The notes beneath the pieces were generated by a model. It made no database searches. It was not told the origin of the DNA and saw only the letters and a program-made list of their open reading frames with translations. Shown here piece by piece: positions 52,322-61,391 of a stretch of DNA of 64,000 nucleotides (the stretch's first letter is position 1; every line of letters starts with the position of its first letter). Both the position numbers and the translations under genes were made by a program. Source of the stretch: Kofleriaceae bacterium (lineage in GTDB: Bacteria > Myxococcota_A > Polyangia > Haliangiales > Haliangiaceae); contig JAGPCY010000002.1 of assembly GCA_018057825.1 (NCBI GenBank), forward strand, positions 62,001-126,000. Reading direction: 5' to 3'.

Positions 52322-52834
52322 ATGAAGTTCGTGGCCGAGACCGAGATCGCCGCGAGCGCCGCGGTGGTGTTCGGCTTCCACGAGGCGCCCGACGCCTTCG
52401 CCCGCCTGCAGCCACCGTGGCAGCGCACCGAGGTGCTCCAGCCGCCGACCTCCCTCGCCGTCGGCACTCGGGTGATCCTGCGGACCAAGGTCGGCCCGCT
52501 GTGGCAGACCATCGAGGCCGAGCACGTCGCGTACGAGCCCGGCGTGATGTTCGCCGATCGCATGGTGCGGGGGCCGTTCGCGCGCTGGCTCCACCGCCAC
52601 GTCGTGACCCCGCGGGGGCCCGATCGCTGCGTCCTCGTCGACGACATCGACTACGAGCTGCCGCTCGGCGCGGTCGGCCGGTGGGTCGGCGGACCGATCG
52701 CGCGCCGCCAGCTCGCCCGCCTGTTCGCGTTCCGTCACCAGGTCACCCGCGCCGCCTGCGAGGGGCGGGTCGAACGCCCCGTCGCCGGGAGCGATGACCC
52801 GCTGCGCCCGATCCTCCGCCAGCCAACGCCATGA
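52322..52834 (+). CDS. SRPBCC-fold (polyketide cyclase/START-like) protein
   Basis: A 170-residue protein. The SRPBCC helix-grip outline is clear: MKFVAETEIAASAAVVFGFHEAPDAFARLQPPWQ, then GTRVILRTKVGPLWQTIEAEH, FADRMVRGPFARWLHRH and DDIDYELPLG. Proteins of this subgroup bind a hydrophobic ligand and are neighbours of photolyase, SDR and folE in several light-regulated clusters. The ATG overlaps folE at the 3' end by 4 bp, so the two are coupled. Confidence 0.8.
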   Translation: MKFVAETEIAASAAVVFGFHEAPDAFARLQPPWQRTEVLQPPTSLAVGTRVILRTKVGPLWQTIEAEHVAYEPGVMFADRMVRGPFARWLHRHVVTPRGPDRCVLVDDIDYELPLGAVGRWVGGPIARRQLARLFAFRHQVTRAACEGRVERPVAGSDDPLRPILRQPTP

Positions 52835-53547
52835 GCAACCCCACTCCACCCCCTGCCGCCAGCCCACCCGCGCCGAGCGTGTCGGAGCGCATCCGCGCCC
52901 GCGTCCAGCGCGCCGGCCGTCGGTTCCACGCCAACGACAACATCGCCGCCTTCATCGAGCCCGGCGAGCTCGAGGCGCTCCAGGCCGAGGTCGCGAGCAA
53001 GCTCCAGGGCGTCCTCGAGAGCCTGGTGATCGACACCGCCAGCGATCACAACACGCGCGAGACCGCGAAGCGGGTGGCCCGGATGTACGTGACCGAGGTG
53101 TTCCGCGGTCGCTACGCGCCCGCGCCCAACGTCACCGAGTTCGTCAACGCCGCCCGCCTCGACGAGCTGATGATCGTCGGGCCGATCACGATCCGCAGCG
53201 CGTGCAGCCACCACATGTGCCCGATCATGGGCCGGCTGTGGGTCGGGCTCATGCCCAACGAGCACTCCAACCTGATCGGCCTGTCGAAGTACACCCGCCT
53301 GGCCGAGTGGGTGATGAGTCGGCCGCAGATCCAGGAGGAGGCGATCACCCAGCTCGCCGATCTCTTGATGGACAAGGTCACGCCCGATGGGCTGGCGGTG
53401 GTGATGGAGGCCGACCACTTCTGCATGCACTGGCGGGGCGTGAAGGACAGCGCGACCAAGATGACCAACAGCGTGATGCGCGGGTCGTTCCTCAAGGATC
53501 CGACGTTGCGGCGCGAGTTCCTGTCGCTGCTCCACCAGAAAGGCTAG
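52831..53547 (+). CDS. folE: GTP cyclohydrolase I
   Basis: A 238-residue enzyme. The zinc ligands are C125 and H128 in ACSHHMCPIMG, plus C198 in DHFCMHWRG. The active-site strand NLIGLSKYTRLAEW and the substrate loop DSATKMTNS match FolE. It converts GTP to dihydroneopterin triphosphate, the first step of folate and pterin synthesis. The SHHMCP variant (usually EHHFVP) and the company of SDR, SRPBCC and BLUF suggest the specialised FolE of light-response clusters. That FolE may feed folate or pterin cofactor to photolyase-type proteins. That role is inferred. A 20-residue Pro-rich N-terminus is extra. Confidence 0.9.
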   Translation: MSNPTPPPAASPPAPSVSERIRARVQRAGRRFHANDNIAAFIEPGELEALQAEVASKLQGVLESLVIDTASDHNTRETAKRVARMYVTEVFRGRYAPAPNVTEFVNAARLDELMIVGPITIRSACSHHMCPIMGRLWVGLMPNEHSNLIGLSKYTRLAEWVMSRPQIQEEAITQLADLLMDKVTPDGLAVVMEADHFCMHWRGVKDSATKMTNSVMRGSFLKDPTLRREFLSLLHQKG

Positions 53548-53554
53548 CGCCGCC

Positions 53555-53980
53555 ATGCTCGTCCGTTGTCTCTACGCCAGTCGCGCCGCCGCCCCGCTCG
53601 GGCCACAAGTCGACGCCATCCTCGAGCAGTCGCGGCGCAACAACCCCAAGCTCGGCATCACCGGCCTCTTGTGCGTCAGCGACGATCTGTTCATCCAGGT
53701 CCTCGAGGGCGGCCGCGACGAGGTCAGCGATCTGTTCGTCACGATCGCCCGCGATCCCCGCCACGCCCAGGTCCGGATCCTCCTGTTCGAGGAGATCGCC
53801 GAGCGGCGGTTCGCGCACTGGACGATGGGGCAGGTCCACCTGGGGAAGGTCAACCCGGCCCTGCTCCTCAAGTACTCCGACAAGCCCACGCTAGACCCGT
53901 TCACCTGTTCGGGCCGGGCCACGATGGCGCTCCTCGACGAGCTAGTCGCGAGCGCGGCGATCACCAGCCGGGCCGGCTAA
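53555..53980 (+). CDS. BLUF-domain blue-light photoreceptor
   Basis: A 141-residue protein, mostly one BLUF domain. The FAD-binding and signalling residues are present: Tyr7 in RCLYASRA, Asn30 in SRRNNPKLGITGLL, Gln48 in FIQVLEGG, and Trp89/Met91 in FAHWTMGQ. A DPRH turn (residues 67-70) is also typical. The remaining 40 C-terminal residues are a short helical cap, so it is a stand-alone BLUF that must signal through a partner. It lies 7 bp after folE, the last gene of the SDR-SRPBCC-FolE-BLUF cluster. Confidence 0.9.
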   Translation: MLVRCLYASRAAAPLGPQVDAILEQSRRNNPKLGITGLLCVSDDLFIQVLEGGRDEVSDLFVTIARDPRHAQVRILLFEEIAERRFAHWTMGQVHLGKVNPALLLKYSDKPTLDPFTCSGRATMALLDELVASAAITSRAG

Positions 53981-54008
53981 CGGGATCGGGTCGGGATCGG
54001 GATCGGGT
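53981..54008. repeat. Short GGGATC-type repeat at convergent junction
   Basis: CGGGAT/CGGGT units, four to five copies, fill the 39-bp gap between the convergent BLUF gene and the lamin-tail/CotH gene. Confidence 0.75.
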
Positions 54009-54019
54009 GCCCGCCCGCG

Positions 54020-57000
54020 TCACGGGCAGCCCGGGCCGGTGCGGGTGACCGTGATGGTGTCGGTGCCGACCGTCGCGCCGCGGCGATCGAGCGCGGTGAG
54101 GGCGAGGGCGTTGGCGCCGCACGCCAGCCCGACCGAGGCCCGCCACGTCGAGACCGCCGGCCAGGTCACGGTCAGCGCTGCTCCGCTGGCGGTGATGGTG
54201 TGGACGTCGACCCAGCCCGGCCCCTCGAGGTCGACGGTGGCCGCGGCGACCGCGAGCGGCGCGCCGCCGTTGGTCGCGATCGCGAAGCCGACCGGCGGGA
54301 TCGCGCGGGTGATGGCGTCGGGCGCGCCATCGCGGACCCAGGCCGCGCGCTCCGCGACGTAGGCCAGGTGGCCGGCGAAGTCCTGGCCGGGCAGGAGCGC
54401 GCCGAGCTGCGCGGCCCACGGCGCGAGGTAGGTCGCGTTGTACGAGGTCGTGATGATGTCGTGGAGGTGGCCGTAGTAGCTGCGGCGGCGCGCCGGCGCC
54501 GCGATCAGCTTGGCCAGATCGGCGCTGCCGATCACCGGGCCGCGCGCGCTGCCCAAGAAGTCGAGGTCGTGGGGGAAAAACAGCGCCTTGCCGTCGGAGG
54601 GGCGGAGGTAGAACTCGGCGTTGTGGGCGGCGCCGCTGGCGTAGTTGTCGATCGCGCCTGACAGGGTGGCGAAGGCCAGGGCCCGCAGCCACTGGTCGAC
54701 GTCGAGGATGGCGTCGACCTGGGCGTCGAAGGCCGCGCCGGTGGTGCCGAAGGCCTGGGCGAAGCGGAGCCAGCCGCGGTAGTCGTCGCGGCCGCGGTTG
54801 GCCTTGTTGATGAAGCACATCCGGTAGGCCTCCTCGTCGGGGCCAAGGTCGCGGATCGCGGTGCCCACCACCTGATCGGGCTGCGGCAGCTTGGCGCCGG
54901 TCGGGGTGCCGTCGACGGTGGTGGTCGGGTAGTAGACCAGCTCGTACTCGAACAGGCCGCCGTCGCCGCCGCGCTCGAATTGGTGGTCGAGGAACAGGCC
55001 GCCGAAGCGCGCGAGCTGGAGATGCGCCGGGCCGGTCAAGTCGCGGCGCGGCGGCACGACCTCGATCAGGTCGTCGTATTGGCTCGGCACCGCGCCGGCG
55101 CGGTTCATGGCCTGGAAGAAGAACAGCTCGCGCTGGCCGAAGCTGACGCCTTGCGAACGATCGATCAACACGGTGCGATGGACGCCGCGGAACAGGCGCT
55201 CGGGTGGGAAGCGCAGGCCGAAGCCGGTGCGCGCCTGGGTCGGGCGACCGCGCTGGCTGCCCTTCAGGCGGACGCCGACGTCGTAGGTGGCGTCGCGGCC
55301 GTCGTAGATCACGGTGGCCCCGACCCAGTCATTGCTCATGAGGTTGGGCGCGGCGAACAGCCAGGCGGCGTCGGCCGGGGTCATGACGATGCGGACGTCG
55401 CGCAGGGCGTCGCCGGTGCCGCGGCCATCGTCGACCTGCCACAGCGCGCGCGCCGCCGGGCCGCCGGCCGGGACCTGCGCGCGGGCGCCGACGCGATCGA
55501 CCGCGTCGATCCAGAACTGCACCACCGCGCCCGCGGGGTGGCCGGGCACCTGGGCGGTCCAGAGCCCACCGTCGGTCGCGGTCATGACGACCGACGTCGG
55601 TGGACCGCCGTCGACCGCGAGGAACAGCGTGACCGCCGCGACGCCGTCGGGATCGTCGGCGTCGACCGCGACCGTCACCGGCTCGCCGGCGGCCGGCACG
55701 ACCGGCGCGTGGGCGAGGTCGCGGTAGGTCGGGCCTCGGTTGCCGGCCCGCGGATCGGGTCGCCCCGGGTTGCCGGGCGCGACCGCGACCGGCAGAGAGG
55801 TCGTGCGGGCCAGGCGGTTGAAGTACAGGCGGGTGTTGAGCAGGCCCGAGCCGGCCTGCCAGCGCGCGCGCAGCGAGATGCGGTAGGTGCGGCCGTCGGT
55901 GATGCGGTGGCCGCCCGCCAGCGTGACCTCGACGTGGTTGTGCATGTGCTCGGTCGGGCCGGTCGCGACCAGGCGCAGGACGTGGTTGCCCGGCTCGTCG
56001 GGATCCTCGATCACCGCGCTGTGGCGATGGTTGCCGATCCAGCGAAAGCCGGCGCCGCCGCTCTCGAAGTCGCCGCCGGCGCACAGCTCGGTCGCCGTGG
56101 TCGCCGGGTCGACCACGACCCGGACGTCGTCGATCAGGACCACGCCGGCGTCAAGCAGCCCGAGCACCAGCTCGTGCCAGACCCCGTCGGGGCCAACCGC
56201 GCTCGGCGTCGCCACCGCCTGGTACTCGATGGTCTGCCAGCCGCTGGCTGCGCGCTCGTCGCTGGCCGCCCAGGACTCGGCCGCGTCGGACGCGGCGCGC
56301 TCGTCGAGCCGCACCAGGGTCGCGCCGCCACCGTCGGCGGCCTCGGGCCAGCGCCCGCCGTCGTGGTAGGCGACCTCCTCGACGGGATTGCCGCAGGCGT
56401 CGCGGACGACCAGCCGATCGCCGCGGTTGGCCAGGCTGCCGGCGAAGCCGCCCACGACCGGCGCGCCGACGTCGCCGTAGCGCGCGGTGAAGGCCGCCGG
56501 GTCGCTGGCGATGATCAGGTAGCCGTCGGCGGCGATCGTCGTCCCGGCCGGGACCTGGTAGCCGACGGCGTCGACGAGCTGCCAGCCGCCGACGTCGAGC
56601 GCCGCGGCGCCGCGATTGTGCAGCTCGATCCACTCGAGGTCATCGGCGGTGAAGCTGCCGTCGGCCAGCGGCTGGTCCGGCGCGTGGTACGACAGCTCGC
56701 TGACCACCACCGCCGGCGTCGGGGCGAAGGTGTTGACCTGCCCCGGGGTCGCGACGTCGGGCCGCCGCCAGTCGCCGTCGGGGTGGCGGGCCCGCGGCTG
56801 GCCGGTGAATCGGACCGCATCGAGCACGGTCGTCCGATCGGCGGCGTAGAGGACCACCGGCTGGCCGGGCTCGGCGGCCAGGCCGAGCCGGTCGGCGTCG
56901 AGCAAGAGCGTCGCGCCGGGGGCCAAGGTCGCCGCGGCGAGGACGTGTTCGCCGCCCGCGATCGCGACCACCTCGCCGCCGAGGGCGAGCGGCGTCGCGC

Positions 57001-58711
57001 CGCGGTTGACCAGCTCGAGCCACACCTCGCCGCTGGCCGCCGACACCTCCGACAGCGCCAGCCCGTCGAGGTCGTCCGGGCCGACGACCTCGGCGCGGGC
57101 CGCGAGCGCGGCGTCGAAGCGCAGGTCGGGATCGCTCGCGGTCGACTGGTGGACCTCGACGGCGAGCACGTGGGGGCCGGGCCCGAGGGCGGCCGCGGCG
57201 AGGACGGCGGGCGCCGACGGCGTGGCCTCGCCGACGGTGGTCGCGGCCAGGGTGGTCGCGGTCACCGGCCCGGCCGGCATCCCGACCCGCAGCACCTCGA
57301 CGCCGTCGAGGTAGAACACCGCGCCATCGTCGACCAGGTGCGTGAGCCAGGCGTCGAGGACCCGGACGCCATCGCCGACCTCGAAGCGGGTGCGGTAGTA
57401 GCTGGTGATCGGTCGGCCGGTGATCTCGGTCGCGCCGCGGCCGGGCGCCACCGGCTGCCGGGTCCGGAACAGGGCGTAGGTCGTCGCCGCGTTGGTCGCC
57501 GAGGCCGCGGCGAAGGTGTCGGGCCACAGGTAGCGGGCGGTCGGCGCGAGCTGGCCGACCAGCGCCGGTCCCCACGGCCCCGCGTCGACGGAGGCGACCG
57601 CCTGCGGCGCGGTCCAGGTCGCGCCGGCGATCGCCGCCTGGAGCTGGGCCACCGAGGGCGCAGGGTCGGTGAGCGCGCCGCCGGGCGCGGCGCCCGCCGG
57701 GCCGAGGGTGACCTCGAAGCTCGCGGGGTCGGTCGGCGCGCGCGTCCCGTCGGGGAGCTCGAGCTGGCCGATCAGCATCTGCGGTCCACCGTCGTCGCCT
57801 GGCGCCTCCCACGCCGCGACGTACAGGTGTTCGTCGGCCAGGGCGGTGAACTCGAAGGCCTCGGTCGAGGTCCAGTCGCCGATCGCGTCGCGACCGAGCG
57901 GACGCAGGCCAGTGCCGTCGGCGCGGCCGAGGTAGAGCGCGAAGAAGTTGTCGGCGGTGAACCGAGCGGTCGCCGCGATCGACGGCGGCGGTCGATCGCT
58001 GGCCCAGAACGCCGCCGGCGCCGCGGCCCACGCGCGGTCGTCGAAGTCCGGGCGCTGCCATCCGCTCGGCGCCGGGCTGGCGAGGTAGCGCCAGGTCGAC
58101 CCCGCAGGCACGAGCGTGCGCGTCGTCGGTGGGCTCGCGAGCGCGACGTTGGCCGCGCCCGGCGTGCCGCCGACCCGGGCGCTCGCGATCCAGCGCTCGG
58201 CCGGACCCGAGGCGTCGTCGGGCGCGCGCTTGGCCAAGGACGCCCCCGCGCCATCCGCGGCCACCGGCCACGGCTCGTCGACGCCGTAGGCCACCGCGTC
58301 GAGGAGTCGCCCGGCGTTGTTCCACAGCTCGACCGCGCCCGGCCCGCGCGGCAGCGCGCCGCCAAACGGGCCCAGGGCGCCCGGCATCGCCGCCGACGCG
58401 ATCACCAGATAGCCGTCGGGCGCGATCCGCGTGCCGTCGGGGAACGTGAAGTCGATCGCGCCGCCGAGGCGGAAGCCCGACAGGTCGGCGTCGAACGCGA
58501 ACGGGTTGTGCAGCTCGATCCACGCCGGTTGATCGCCGCGCGGGTGGTACATGACCTCGTTGATCGTCACCGCGCCCCCGGCGCTCGGCTCGGCGCGGAT
58601 CCACGGCGGGGCCACGCCCACGCACACGCCGTCGTCCGGCGGACCATCGTCGCCGCCGCACGCGAGCGCCAGGGCCGCGAGCGCGCTCACCAGGAGCGTC
58701 GTCGTGCGCAT
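54020..58711 (-). CDS. Giant lamin-tail / CotH lipoprotein
   Basis: A 1563-residue protein. The leader ends ALALAC (lipobox). Three lamin-tail-like domains are near 45-165 (TINEVMYHPRGDQPAWIELHNP), 550-650 (LALSEVSAASGEVWLELVN) and 665-790 (VVVSELSYHAPDQPL; DLEWIELHNRG). A galactose-binding-like region lies at about 840-970. A CotH kinase-like domain is at about 1095-1440 (VGVRLKGSQRGRP; GAAHNAEFYLRPSDGKALFF with PHDLDFLG). A short Ig-like domain ends it. It is anchored to the outer membrane and probably acts on or binds extracellular material. TATCAT lies 6 bases before the ATG. Confidence 0.85.
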   Translation of the reverse strand: MRTTTLLVSALAALALACGGDDGPPDDGVCVGVAPPWIRAEPSAGGAVTINEVMYHPRGDQPAWIELHNPFAFDADLSGFRLGGAIDFTFPDGTRIAPDGYLVIASAAMPGALGPFGGALPRGPGAVELWNNAGRLLDAVAYGVDEPWPVAADGAGASLAKRAPDDASGPAERWIASARVGGTPGAANVALASPPTTRTLVPAGSTWRYLASPAPSGWQRPDFDDRAWAAAPAAFWASDRPPPSIAATARFTADNFFALYLGRADGTGLRPLGRDAIGDWTSTEAFEFTALADEHLYVAAWEAPGDDGGPQMLIGQLELPDGTRAPTDPASFEVTLGPAGAAPGGALTDPAPSVAQLQAAIAGATWTAPQAVASVDAGPWGPALVGQLAPTARYLWPDTFAAASATNAATTYALFRTRQPVAPGRGATEITGRPITSYYRTRFEVGDGVRVLDAWLTHLVDDGAVFYLDGVEVLRVGMPAGPVTATTLAATTVGEATPSAPAVLAAAALGPGPHVLAVEVHQSTASDPDLRFDAALAARAEVVGPDDLDGLALSEVSAASGEVWLELVNRGATPLALGGEVVAIAGGEHVLAAATLAPGATLLLDADRLGLAAEPGQPVVLYAADRTTVLDAVRFTGQPRARHPDGDWRRPDVATPGQVNTFAPTPAVVVSELSYHAPDQPLADGSFTADDLEWIELHNRGAAALDVGGWQLVDAVGYQVPAGTTIAADGYLIIASDPAAFTARYGDVGAPVVGGFAGSLANRGDRLVVRDACGNPVEEVAYHDGGRWPEAADGGGATLVRLDERAASDAAESWAASDERAASGWQTIEYQAVATPSAVGPDGVWHELVLGLLDAGVVLIDDVRVVVDPATTATELCAGGDFESGGAGFRWIGNHRHSAVIEDPDEPGNHVLRLVATGPTEHMHNHVEVTLAGGHRITDGRTYRISLRARWQAGSGLLNTRLYFNRLARTTSLPVAVAPGNPGRPDPRAGNRGPTYRDLAHAPVVPAAGEPVTVAVDADDPDGVAAVTLFLAVDGGPPTSVVMTATDGGLWTAQVPGHPAGAVVQFWIDAVDRVGARAQVPAGGPAARALWQVDDGRGTGDALRDVRIVMTPADAAWLFAAPNLMSNDWVGATVIYDGRDATYDVGVRLKGSQRGRPTQARTGFGLRFPPERLFRGVHRTVLIDRSQGVSFGQRELFFFQAMNRAGAVPSQYDDLIEVVPPRRDLTGPAHLQLARFGGLFLDHQFERGGDGGLFEYELVYYPTTTVDGTPTGAKLPQPDQVVGTAIRDLGPDEEAYRMCFINKANRGRDDYRGWLRFAQAFGTTGAAFDAQVDAILDVDQWLRALAFATLSGAIDNYASGAAHNAEFYLRPSDGKALFFPHDLDFLGSARGPVIGSADLAKLIAAPARRRSYYGHLHDIITTSYNATYLAPWAAQLGALLPGQDFAGHLAYVAERAAWVRDGAPDAITRAIPPVGFAIATNGGAPLAVAAATVDLEGPGWVDVHTITASGAALTVTWPAVSTWRASVGLACGANALALTALDRRGATVGTDTITVTRTGPGCP

Positions 58712-58717
58712 CCCACC

Positions 58718-58723
58718 ATGATA
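58718..58723 (-). promoter_or_regulatory. -10 box for a leaderless transcript
   Basis: TATCAT on the minus strand ends 6 bases before the ATG at 58711. There is no ribosome site. Confidence 0.6.
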
Positions 58724-58749
58724 CCGCCGCCGCTCGCGGCCGGGGTCCT

Positions 58750-59466
58750 CTACCGCGGTCGAGTCGCGAGCGCGGCCGCCGTCAACTCGGCCTCGTCGGC
58801 GAAGACCTCCTCGACCGCCTCGTGATCGACCAGCAGCTCGAGCAGCGCCTCGCCGAACCCGGGCGTGAGCGCGCCGTCTTGCTCGTGGGTCTCGAGGAGC
58901 GCCGCGATCCGCCGCAGCGGCAGCGCGTCGCCCGAGGTGTCGAGGCTCTCGGCGGTGCGCAGGTGCGCGACCAGCGCCGCCGCCCACTGCTCGTGGCGCG
59001 GGTCGAGGGTCGGCCGCGCATTGCCGCGACGCTTGAGGGGCATCGCGCCGCCGCCCATGGGCACCGCTGGCGGTGGCCGGACGTCCTCGGCGCACACCAG
59101 CGCCAGGTCGAGGGCCGCGAGCTCGGGGGTGAAGCGCTCGTCGGCGTCGTCGCCGGCGGCGGCGCGCCACTCGGCCAGGAGTGCGCCCACCGATCGCGAC
59201 AGGTCGACGGCCTTGCTCGGCGGCACGGTGTAGCGCCGGGCCCGCAGCTCATCGCCGCGCCGCCCGGCCCGGACCTCGAGCTCGATCACGGTCAGCGGCC
59301 CGCCGAGCGCGGCCTGCACTGCCGCGATCTCCGCCGGCGCCGCGTCGGCCAGGTTGACCCAGGCCAGGCCGTTGCGCTCGGCGGACTCGTGAGGGCCGGA
59401 CTGCGCGCGGGCCAGCGCCGCCAGCAGCCGGGCTTCGGGGACGCCCCCGACCAGGGAGAGCTTCAT
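58750..59466 (-). CDS. Conserved-looking cytoplasmic protein, unknown function
   Basis: A 238-residue soluble protein. The N-terminal half is an alpha/beta domain (KLSLVGGVPEARLLAALARA; LTVIELEVRAGRRGDELRAR) and the C-terminal half is helical and acidic (LLETHEQDGALTPGFGEALL; HEAVEEVFADEAEL). There is no signal peptide and no recognised motif. TACCAA precedes the ATG by 6 bases. It lies just upstream of the giant lamin-tail gene, which has its own leaderless-type promoter. Confidence 0.5.
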   Translation of the reverse strand: MKLSLVGGVPEARLLAALARAQSGPHESAERNGLAWVNLADAAPAEIAAVQAALGGPLTVIELEVRAGRRGDELRARRYTVPPSKAVDLSRSVGALLAEWRAAAGDDADERFTPELAALDLALVCAEDVRPPPAVPMGGGAMPLKRRGNARPTLDPRHEQWAAALVAHLRTAESLDTSGDALPLRRIAALLETHEQDGALTPGFGEALLELLVDHEAVEEVFADEAELTAAALATRPR

Positions 59467-59472
59467 GGGGCC

Positions 59473-59478
59473 TTGGTA
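59473..59478 (-). promoter_or_regulatory. Possible -10 box, leaderless pattern
   Basis: TACCAA on the minus strand ends 6 bases before the ATG at 59466. The last base deviates from consensus. Confidence 0.35.
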
Positions 59479-59540
59479 CAGCGAAAACCCCGGCCGGTGG
59501 CGACCCGCGAGAGGGAATCGCCTGACCGGCGGTAGGTCCG

Positions 59541-60071
59541 CTACGGGTAGACGATCCGGCGCACCGGCGAGGTGCGGACCTTGTTGTGGAAGTTGGTGGC
59601 GGTGGTCCGCCACTGGTAGCTCCAGCTCGTCAACACCCAGCCCGCCTGGCACGGCGACGCCGCCGGCATCTTCACCTCGGTGCCGACCCAGATGCCGTTG
59701 GACACCGTCGAGCCCACCCCGCCGGACTGGGTGTCGGACAGGCTGGCCATGAGCGAGGAGGTGTTGCTGCACACACTTCCCGAGCAGCACTGCCAGGCCA
59801 GCTCCGGCACCATCACGACCTTCTTCACGCCACCGGAGTCGAGGCCGGAGCCGATCGCCAGCACCGACTCACCGGGGCTGATGTGATAGACGACCGTCGC
59901 GTTCTGGCTGCCGAGCTCCTGGTACGTGCCGTCCCACCACACGCCGTCGTAGGTGTCGGGCGGCGTCGAGTCCGACGACGGCACCACGACCTCGGAGTAG
60001 GCGTCGCAGTCGGTCGAGCCCATGCACACGAGGAGGAGCAGCGGCGACAGGGACAGGAAGGTCTTCTTCAT
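59541..60071 (-). CDS. Exported cysteine-containing protein
   Basis: A 176-residue protein. The hydrophobic leader KTFLSLSPLLLLVC suggests a signal peptide; the Cys could be lipidated, but the preceding Val is atypical. The mature part has six cysteines (STDCDAYSE, WQCCSGSVC, SPCQAGW) and Thr/Ser-rich beta strands, so it is likely disulfide-bonded at the cell surface. No family is recognised. A TetR-operator-like box lies about 90 bp upstream of its start. Confidence 0.5.
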   Translation of the reverse strand: MKKTFLSLSPLLLLVCMGSTDCDAYSEVVVPSSDSTPPDTYDGVWWDGTYQELGSQNATVVYHISPGESVLAIGSGLDSGGVKKVVMVPELAWQCCSGSVCSNTSSLMASLSDTQSGGVGSTVSNGIWVGTEVKMPAASPCQAGWVLTSWSYQWRTTATNFHNKVRTSPVRRIVYP

Positions 60072-60157
60072 GCCCGGGGAGAGCGCGCGCGGCGCGGCGC
60101 GTGACCGGCAAAGGGTGGCAGCGGCCGCGCGGTAGCGAACGCGTCTCGCGACGGCAT

Positions 60158-60173
60158 TCAGACCGTTCGGTGC
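60158..60173 (-). promoter_or_regulatory. TetR-operator-like box, copy 2
   Basis: GCACCGAACGGTCTGA on the minus strand has one mismatch to 5395-5410. As there, it starts one base after a TAG stop. It sits between the Old Yellow Enzyme gene and the downstream exported protein gene. Confidence 0.35.
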
Positions 60174-60174
60174 T

Positions 60175-61272
60175 CTAGGCGCCGGCCGCGCCCGTCGGGT
60201 AGTCGGTGTAGCCGCGCTCGCCGGGCGTGTAGAAGGTCGCGAAGTCCGGGGCGGTCAGCGCCGCGTTGGTCGCGAGCTTGTCGACCAGGTCGGGGTTGGC
60301 CAGGAACGGGCGGCCGAACGCGACCAGCTCGCCCTTGCCGGCGGCCAGGTCGGCCTCGGCGCGGGCGCGGTCGTAGCCACCCGACAGGATCACCGTGCCG
60401 GCGAAGTTCGCGCGCAGCGTCGCCTTGACCGAGTCGGTCACCGGCGGCGCGCCCATCGCGCTGTGATCGACGATGTGGACATAGGCCAGGCCGAGTCGCG
60501 ACAGCTCGCTGGCCAGCGCGGCGTACAGCGCCTCGTGCTCGGGATCAGTCGTCATGCCGTTGAAGACGCCGTAGGGCGAGACCCGGATGCCGACGCGATC
60601 GCCGCCGATCCGCGCGGCGCTCCGCCGCGCCGCCTCGACCGCGAACCGGATGCGGTTGGCGATCGAACCGCCCCAGGCGTCGGTGCGCTGGTTGGAGGCG
60701 GTGTTGAGGAACTGATCGATCAGGTAGCCGTTGGCGGCGTGGAGCTCGACGCCGTCGAACCCGGCCTCGATCGCCAGCGCGCTGGCGTCGGCGTAGCCGG
60801 CCAGGGCGGTCTCGATGTCGGCCTCGGTCATGGCGATCGGCTCCGAGGCCGGGCGGTTGCCGTCGGGGTCGACCCAGATGTCCGAGGCCAGGCGCACCGC
60901 CGAGGGGGCGACCACGCGCGCGCCGGGCGGCAGGTTGGCCTGGTGCGAGGCCCGCCCGGTGTGCATGAGCTGTACGAAGATCGCGCCGCCGGCGGCGTGG
61001 ACCGCGTCGGTCACGCGTCGCCAACCGTCGGCCTGCGCGGCGTTGAAGATGCCGGGGATGCGCGCGTAGCCGAGCCCGTCGGGGTGGGGCGCGGTGCCCT
61101 CGGTGATGATCAGGCCGGCGCCGGCGCGCTGCTGGTAGTAGGTGGCGACCAGCTCGCCGGGGACGTTGCCGAGGGAGCGGTTGCGGGTCATCGGCGCCAT
61201 CACCACGCGGTTCTTGAGCGTGATGCGGCCGAGGGAGAAGGGCTGGAACAGCGGGCTGGTGGGCGGGGTCAT
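60175..61272 (-). CDS. Old Yellow Enzyme family alkene reductase (NemA-like)
   Basis: A 365-residue FMN-dependent TIM-barrel enzyme. Key residues: MAPMTRNR near the FMN, the substrate-binding pair H178/N181 with Tyr183 in HAANGYLIDQFLN, and FGRPFLANPDLV for the flavin phosphate site. It reduces activated C=C bonds (enones, nitro-esters) and detoxifies electrophiles using NADPH. It is divergent from an Rrf2 regulator, with a palindrome between them, a classic regulator-target pair. Confidence 0.9.
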   Translation of the reverse strand: MTPPTSPLFQPFSLGRITLKNRVVMAPMTRNRSLGNVPGELVATYYQQRAGAGLIITEGTAPHPDGLGYARIPGIFNAAQADGWRRVTDAVHAAGGAIFVQLMHTGRASHQANLPPGARVVAPSAVRLASDIWVDPDGNRPASEPIAMTEADIETALAGYADASALAIEAGFDGVELHAANGYLIDQFLNTASNQRTDAWGGSIANRIRFAVEAARRSAARIGGDRVGIRVSPYGVFNGMTTDPEHEALYAALASELSRLGLAYVHIVDHSAMGAPPVTDSVKATLRANFAGTVILSGGYDRARAEADLAAGKGELVAFGRPFLANPDLVDKLATNAALTAPDFATFYTPGERGYTDYPTGAAGA

Positions 61273-61301
61273 GGCGCTCCGGTGAAAATGTAACCGTGCT
61301 G

Positions 61302-61316
61302 GATACGATTCTTATC
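61302..61316. promoter_or_regulatory. Palindromic operator between OYE and Rrf2 genes
   Basis: GATACGATTCTTATC is a 15-bp imperfect palindrome. It is flanked by direct repeats GTAACC at 61290-61295 and 61318-61323. It is in the AT-richest part of a divergent intergenic region and fits the size of Rrf2 operators. Confidence 0.6.
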
Positions 61317-61385
61317 TGTAACCTCTCTGGTGACGAAAAGCAAGCCGGCGCCAGGCGCGCGCTGTTCGGCGCCCGCGGCCTGGCT

Positions 61386-61391
61386 TAGACT
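61386..61391 (+). promoter_or_regulatory. Possible -10 box of Rrf2 gene
   Basis: TAGACT lies 15 bases before the ATG at 61407, with TGTTCG 17 bases further upstream. Confidence 0.35.
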
